Assembly: GCA_902775075.1 (NCBI GenBank)
Contig: CACYKX010000137.1
Span: forward strand, 1-8,475
Reading direction: 5' to 3'
Source of the DNA: an uncultured Prevotellaceae bacterium
GTDB taxonomy: Bacteria; Bacteroidota; Bacteroidia; Bacteroidales; Bacteroidaceae
DNA: 8,475 bases
Shown here piece by piece: positions 5,741-8,475 of this stretch (within the stretch, counting starts at the first letter, position 1; each line of letters starts with the position of its first letter). The notes under the pieces are model-generated. The model ran no database searches, had not been told where the DNA came from, and was given only the letters and a program-made list of their open reading frames with translations. Position numbers and translations under genes: made by a program.

Positions 5741-8475
5741 TTATTTTATTACGAGGAAACAAATCAATTCAAAGTCATCAAGCCCAGTGATGCGCTCTTC
5801 AAAGAGTTCACCCACATAGCCATCAAGGAAGCTGTCTATATCAGATTCTTCTTTCTTAGTGACAATAGATTCTATCGCCTTGCCAAGCAGTTCTGAGTAT
5901 TTGCCCATTCGCAGACCGTCGCGTGTCTCTTTGTTGAAGGCACTGCACAACTTGACATTAGGCTTGGTCATTGGCTTGCAAAGAAGACGCATCTTGTCGA
6001 GCAAGTCTTTCGGGTGCAGATGGTCAACAAGCACTTCTCCGTCATCCTTGACATAGACCATATAGAATGGGTGTAACTGGTTCTTGTGGTCGATGTTCAC
6101 GCCAGCAGTTCTGTTCTTCAAAACAAAGACCGTACCGGCTGGAGCTTGGTCTGTTGCTGGTACAACAGCATGAAGTCCGAAGGGCGTATGCTCTACATCA
6201 TGGTTGCTGTTAATGTATTCCAGCAAGTCAAGACGGAACTCGTTCAAACCTAAGTCCATGATGCTGACACCAGTATTCATTTCCTCCAAATCGACTACAT
6301 CTTCTTTCAGTCGTTCCAACTGCTGCTTGCGGTACTCCAAATCGTCCTTCTCTTCTGGAGAGAGAAGGTTGTCATCACCTGTTGCCGTCATCACCGTCAC
6401 TTTCATGCGCGACTCCACACGTCCTTTCAAGTTGATGTACTCGTCGAGCGTCATGTCCGGCCAGTAGTTCACCAACTGTATCTGTGCATTCTTCGATCCG
6501 ATACGGTCTATACGTCCGAATCGCTGAATGATGCGCACGGGATTCCAGTGAATGTCATAGTTCAGCAGATAGTCGCAATCCTGCAAGTTCTGACCTTCAC
6601 TGATACAGTCGGTGGCTATCAGCACATCTATTTCTTCCTTCAAATGCGGATAGACGGCTTCACGCTCCTTGGATATGGGCGAGAAGAGCGTCAGCACTTT
6701 GTTGAAGTCAAGTTTCTCCTTTAATTTGAGCGTGCTTCGTGCTTCCACATCACCCGTCACCAAAGCCACATTTAAGCCATACTGCTTCTTAATTGGGTCT
6801 GCCAAGCAATCATACAGGTATTGTGCCGTGTCAGAGAAAGCTGTAAAGACAAGGACTTTCTTGTTACTGCCGTTGATGGGATGGGCAAACTTATCCTGCA
6901 AGTCTATAATAAGCTGTTGCAGTTTGCTGTCATGCTCAGGCGTGATGCTCTGTAGCATCAGCAGCAACAAGCGAATGATTTCAAGGTCATCCTTGATTTC
7001 CTTCTGCCAAGATATATAGTCCATATCCTCCAAGAGGATGCGGTTTTTCTTCTTTCCTATGGTGAAGTCCTGCTCGTCCTCGTCGCCATCAACGCTTTCA
7101 TAGTCATCTACAGACACACGTCTTTCGCCATTCTGGAAACGGGCTATAGCATCAAGTGTCTCCTGCATATAGTCACGGATGCGGGTCAAGGTCAGACGGA
7201 ATGAGTTGACCGATGACTCCAGACGTTTCAACAGCTGTATGTTCATCAATCGTTGAATGCCCTGTTCGCGCTCCTCAATGCTCAGACGGTGGCCAGTAGT
7301 GCTTTCCTCTTCCTTATACTTCCAGAGTTGGCTGGGCAGGATAAAGGCGGAGGGCGCATAGATGGCAAGATGCAGCATCTGCAACTGTTCGAATATCTCA
7401 TTGTAGTTGATGGCAGTATCGAGGTCGGTCAGATGCGGACTACGTGAGATTGGCTTCAGACGTTCAGGGAACGTACCGATGTCGGCTGTATCATAATACT
7501 GCTGAATGTGCTTGCGGCTTCGAGCAATGGTGACAGCATCAAGCAATTTGAAGAAGTCGAAATCAAGCATCCGCAACAGACGCTCTGTTGTCCGTTCTTC
7601 TGGAGGCAGGTCTGCCCAAATGTTATAAGAGCCTTGTGCCTGACGGAAGATGTCATCAATGCCCCGATTGGTAGGCAACAACTTGTCAAAGGCTTCACTT
7701 TCTCCTTCGTATGCCAACTGCAACTGGTTCTTTAGGTCATTGAAACGGTTATTGACAGGCGTTGCAGATAGCATCAGGACTTTTGTCTTTACGCCAGAAC
7801 GGATGACCTTGTTCATCAGGCGCAAATAGCGGTTCTCACGTGGATTCTCGCCATTTTCATCTGTACTCACCTTGCCACCATTACGGAAGTTGTGGCTCTC
7901 GTCGATAACCACAAGGTCATAGTTACCCCAATTCACGCGCTCCAGATCAAGGTCATTGCTTCGTCCATAGTCACGCGAGAGGTCTGTGTGGTAGAGAATG
8001 TCGTAATTCAAACGGTCTTTTGCCAACGGATTGTTGACGTAGTTCTGCCGATAGGTGTTCCAGTTCTCAAATAGTTTCTTGGGGCAGAGCACTAAGACAG
8101 TTCGGTTACGGCTCTCAAAATACTTGATGACCGACAAGGCAGTGAAAGTCTTTCCTAAACCCACGCTATCGGCAAGGATGCAGCCATTGTACTTCTCCAG
8201 TTTGTTGATGACCGCCAGGGCTGCATCACGTTGGAAGTTGTAGAGTTTATCCCAGATGGCTGAGTTTTTGAAGCCAGTTGCCTCTTTGGGCAGTTCATCT
8301 TCGCTGATGTCCTCTAAAAACTCATTGAAGATATTGTAGAGTGCCACAAAATAAAGAAACTCAGGGGCGTTCTCCTTGTAGGCATTGCTGATGCTGTCAA
8401 TGACCTCTTCCGTAACCACCTGTAGGCGGCTACTGTCATTCCATATCTGGTTGAAAAGGTCGATATATGCTTTTG
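5741..8475 (-). CDS. SNF2-family helicase, probably PLD-nuclease/helicase type (partial, N-terminus off the right edge)
   Basis: This is a superfamily 2 ATPase expected to move along or remodel duplex DNA. The frame is open to the right edge, giving 910 residues; numbering here starts at the GTG at 8419, which is an internal valine codon, not the start. The first RecA lobe has DSVGLGKT (84-91, Walker A), VIDESH (171-176, DESH box) and LSATPVNN (217-224). The second has KVLVFTAFSD (530-539), IATDCISEGQ (601-610) and IQRFGRIDRIG (631-641, arginine fingers R636 and R639). The long helical insert between lobes includes an acidic patch (about 436-452). The sequence near the edge (FNQIWNDS, then FLYFVALYNIFNEFLEDI) matches my memory of helicases with an N-terminal phospholipase D-like nuclease of some 150-180 residues, which would lie beyond 8475. 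The C-terminus looks complete. It resembles DrmD of DISARM in helicase class only. Confidence 0.93.
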   Translation of the reverse strand, partial: KAYIDLFNQIWNDSSRLQVVTEEVIDSISNAYKENAPEFLYFVALYNIFNEFLEDISEDELPKEATGFKNSAIWDKLYNFQRDAALAVINKLEKYNGCILADSVGLGKTFTALSVIKYFESRNRTVLVLCPKKLFENWNTYRQNYVNNPLAKDRLNYDILYHTDLSRDYGRSNDLDLERVNWGNYDLVVIDESHNFRNGGKVSTDENGENPRENRYLRLMNKVIRSGVKTKVLMLSATPVNNRFNDLKNQLQLAYEGESEAFDKLLPTNRGIDDIFRQAQGSYNIWADLPPEERTTERLLRMLDFDFFKLLDAVTIARSRKHIQQYYDTADIGTFPERLKPISRSPHLTDLDTAINYNEIFEQLQMLHLAIYAPSAFILPSQLWKYKEEESTTGHRLSIEEREQGIQRLMNIQLLKRLESSVNSFRLTLTRIRDYMQETLDAIARFQNGERRVSVDDYESVDGDEDEQDFTIGKKKNRILLEDMDYISWQKEIKDDLEIIRLLLLMLQSITPEHDSKLQQLIIDLQDKFAHPINGSNKKVLVFTAFSDTAQYLYDCLADPIKKQYGLNVALVTGDVEARSTLKLKEKLDFNKVLTLFSPISKEREAVYPHLKEEIDVLIATDCISEGQNLQDCDYLLNYDIHWNPVRIIQRFGRIDRIGSKNAQIQLVNYWPDMTLDEYINLKGRVESRMKVTVMTATGDDNLLSPEEKDDLEYRKQQLERLKEDVVDLEEMNTGVSIMDLGLNEFRLDLLEYINSNHDVEHTPFGLHAVVPATDQAPAGTVFVLKNRTAGVNIDHKNQLHPFYMVYVKDDGEVLVDHLHPKDLLDKMRLLCKPMTKPNVKLCSAFNKETRDGLRMGKYSELLGKAIESIVTKKEESDIDSFLDGYVGELFEERITGLDDFELICFLVIK

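Noticed and set aside
8417..8419. GTG as the start of the helicase
   Set aside because: The frame runs on without a stop to the edge and the upstream residues (FNQIWNDS) look like family sequence, so this is an internal valine.

Overview
The window looks like part of a Bacteroidales chromosome (Bacteroides/Prevotella-like). I infer this from the protein flavour, the moderate GC and the A-rich translation leaders with almost no Shine-Dalgarno sites; no rRNA or housekeeping gene is present to prove it. Every gene I can support lies on the minus strand. Gaps are at most 23 bases, so the whole window reads as one long operon transcribed from right to left, cut at both ends.

In transcription order it holds: (1) 8475-5741, a large SNF2-type helicase whose N-terminus lies outside the window and which resembles the PLD-nuclease/SNF2 helicases; (2) 5733-5521, a 70-residue unknown protein; (3) 5497-4895, a DUF4391-type protein with a C-terminal coiled coil; (4) 4898-4245, an AT-rich gene for a protein with one membrane helix and a cytoplasmic domain; (5) 4243-2366, a type III modification methyltransferase (Mod); (6) 2354-1, the type III restriction subunit (Res), cut by the left edge before its expected nuclease domain.

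Mod and Res alone make an ordinary type III restriction-modification system: Mod recognises and methylates the site, and Res is the ATPase and nuclease that attacks unmodified DNA. Here the pair is fused transcriptionally to a second ATPase, a DUF4391 protein, a tiny protein and a membrane protein. That suggests an enlarged antiviral system in which the helicase and accessory proteins add a second sensing or destruction step. This is inference.

Composition supports a patchwork. By hand count the membrane-protein gene is about 30% GC, the Mod recognition region about 38%, and the sampled lines of the helicase, Res and the Mod ends about 42-52%. The membrane gene looks like a later insertion between DUF4391 and mod, and the Mod recognition domain looks exchanged. 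No RNA genes, mobile elements, CRISPR arrays, promoters or terminators were found, and no gene-free stretch exceeds 23 bases.
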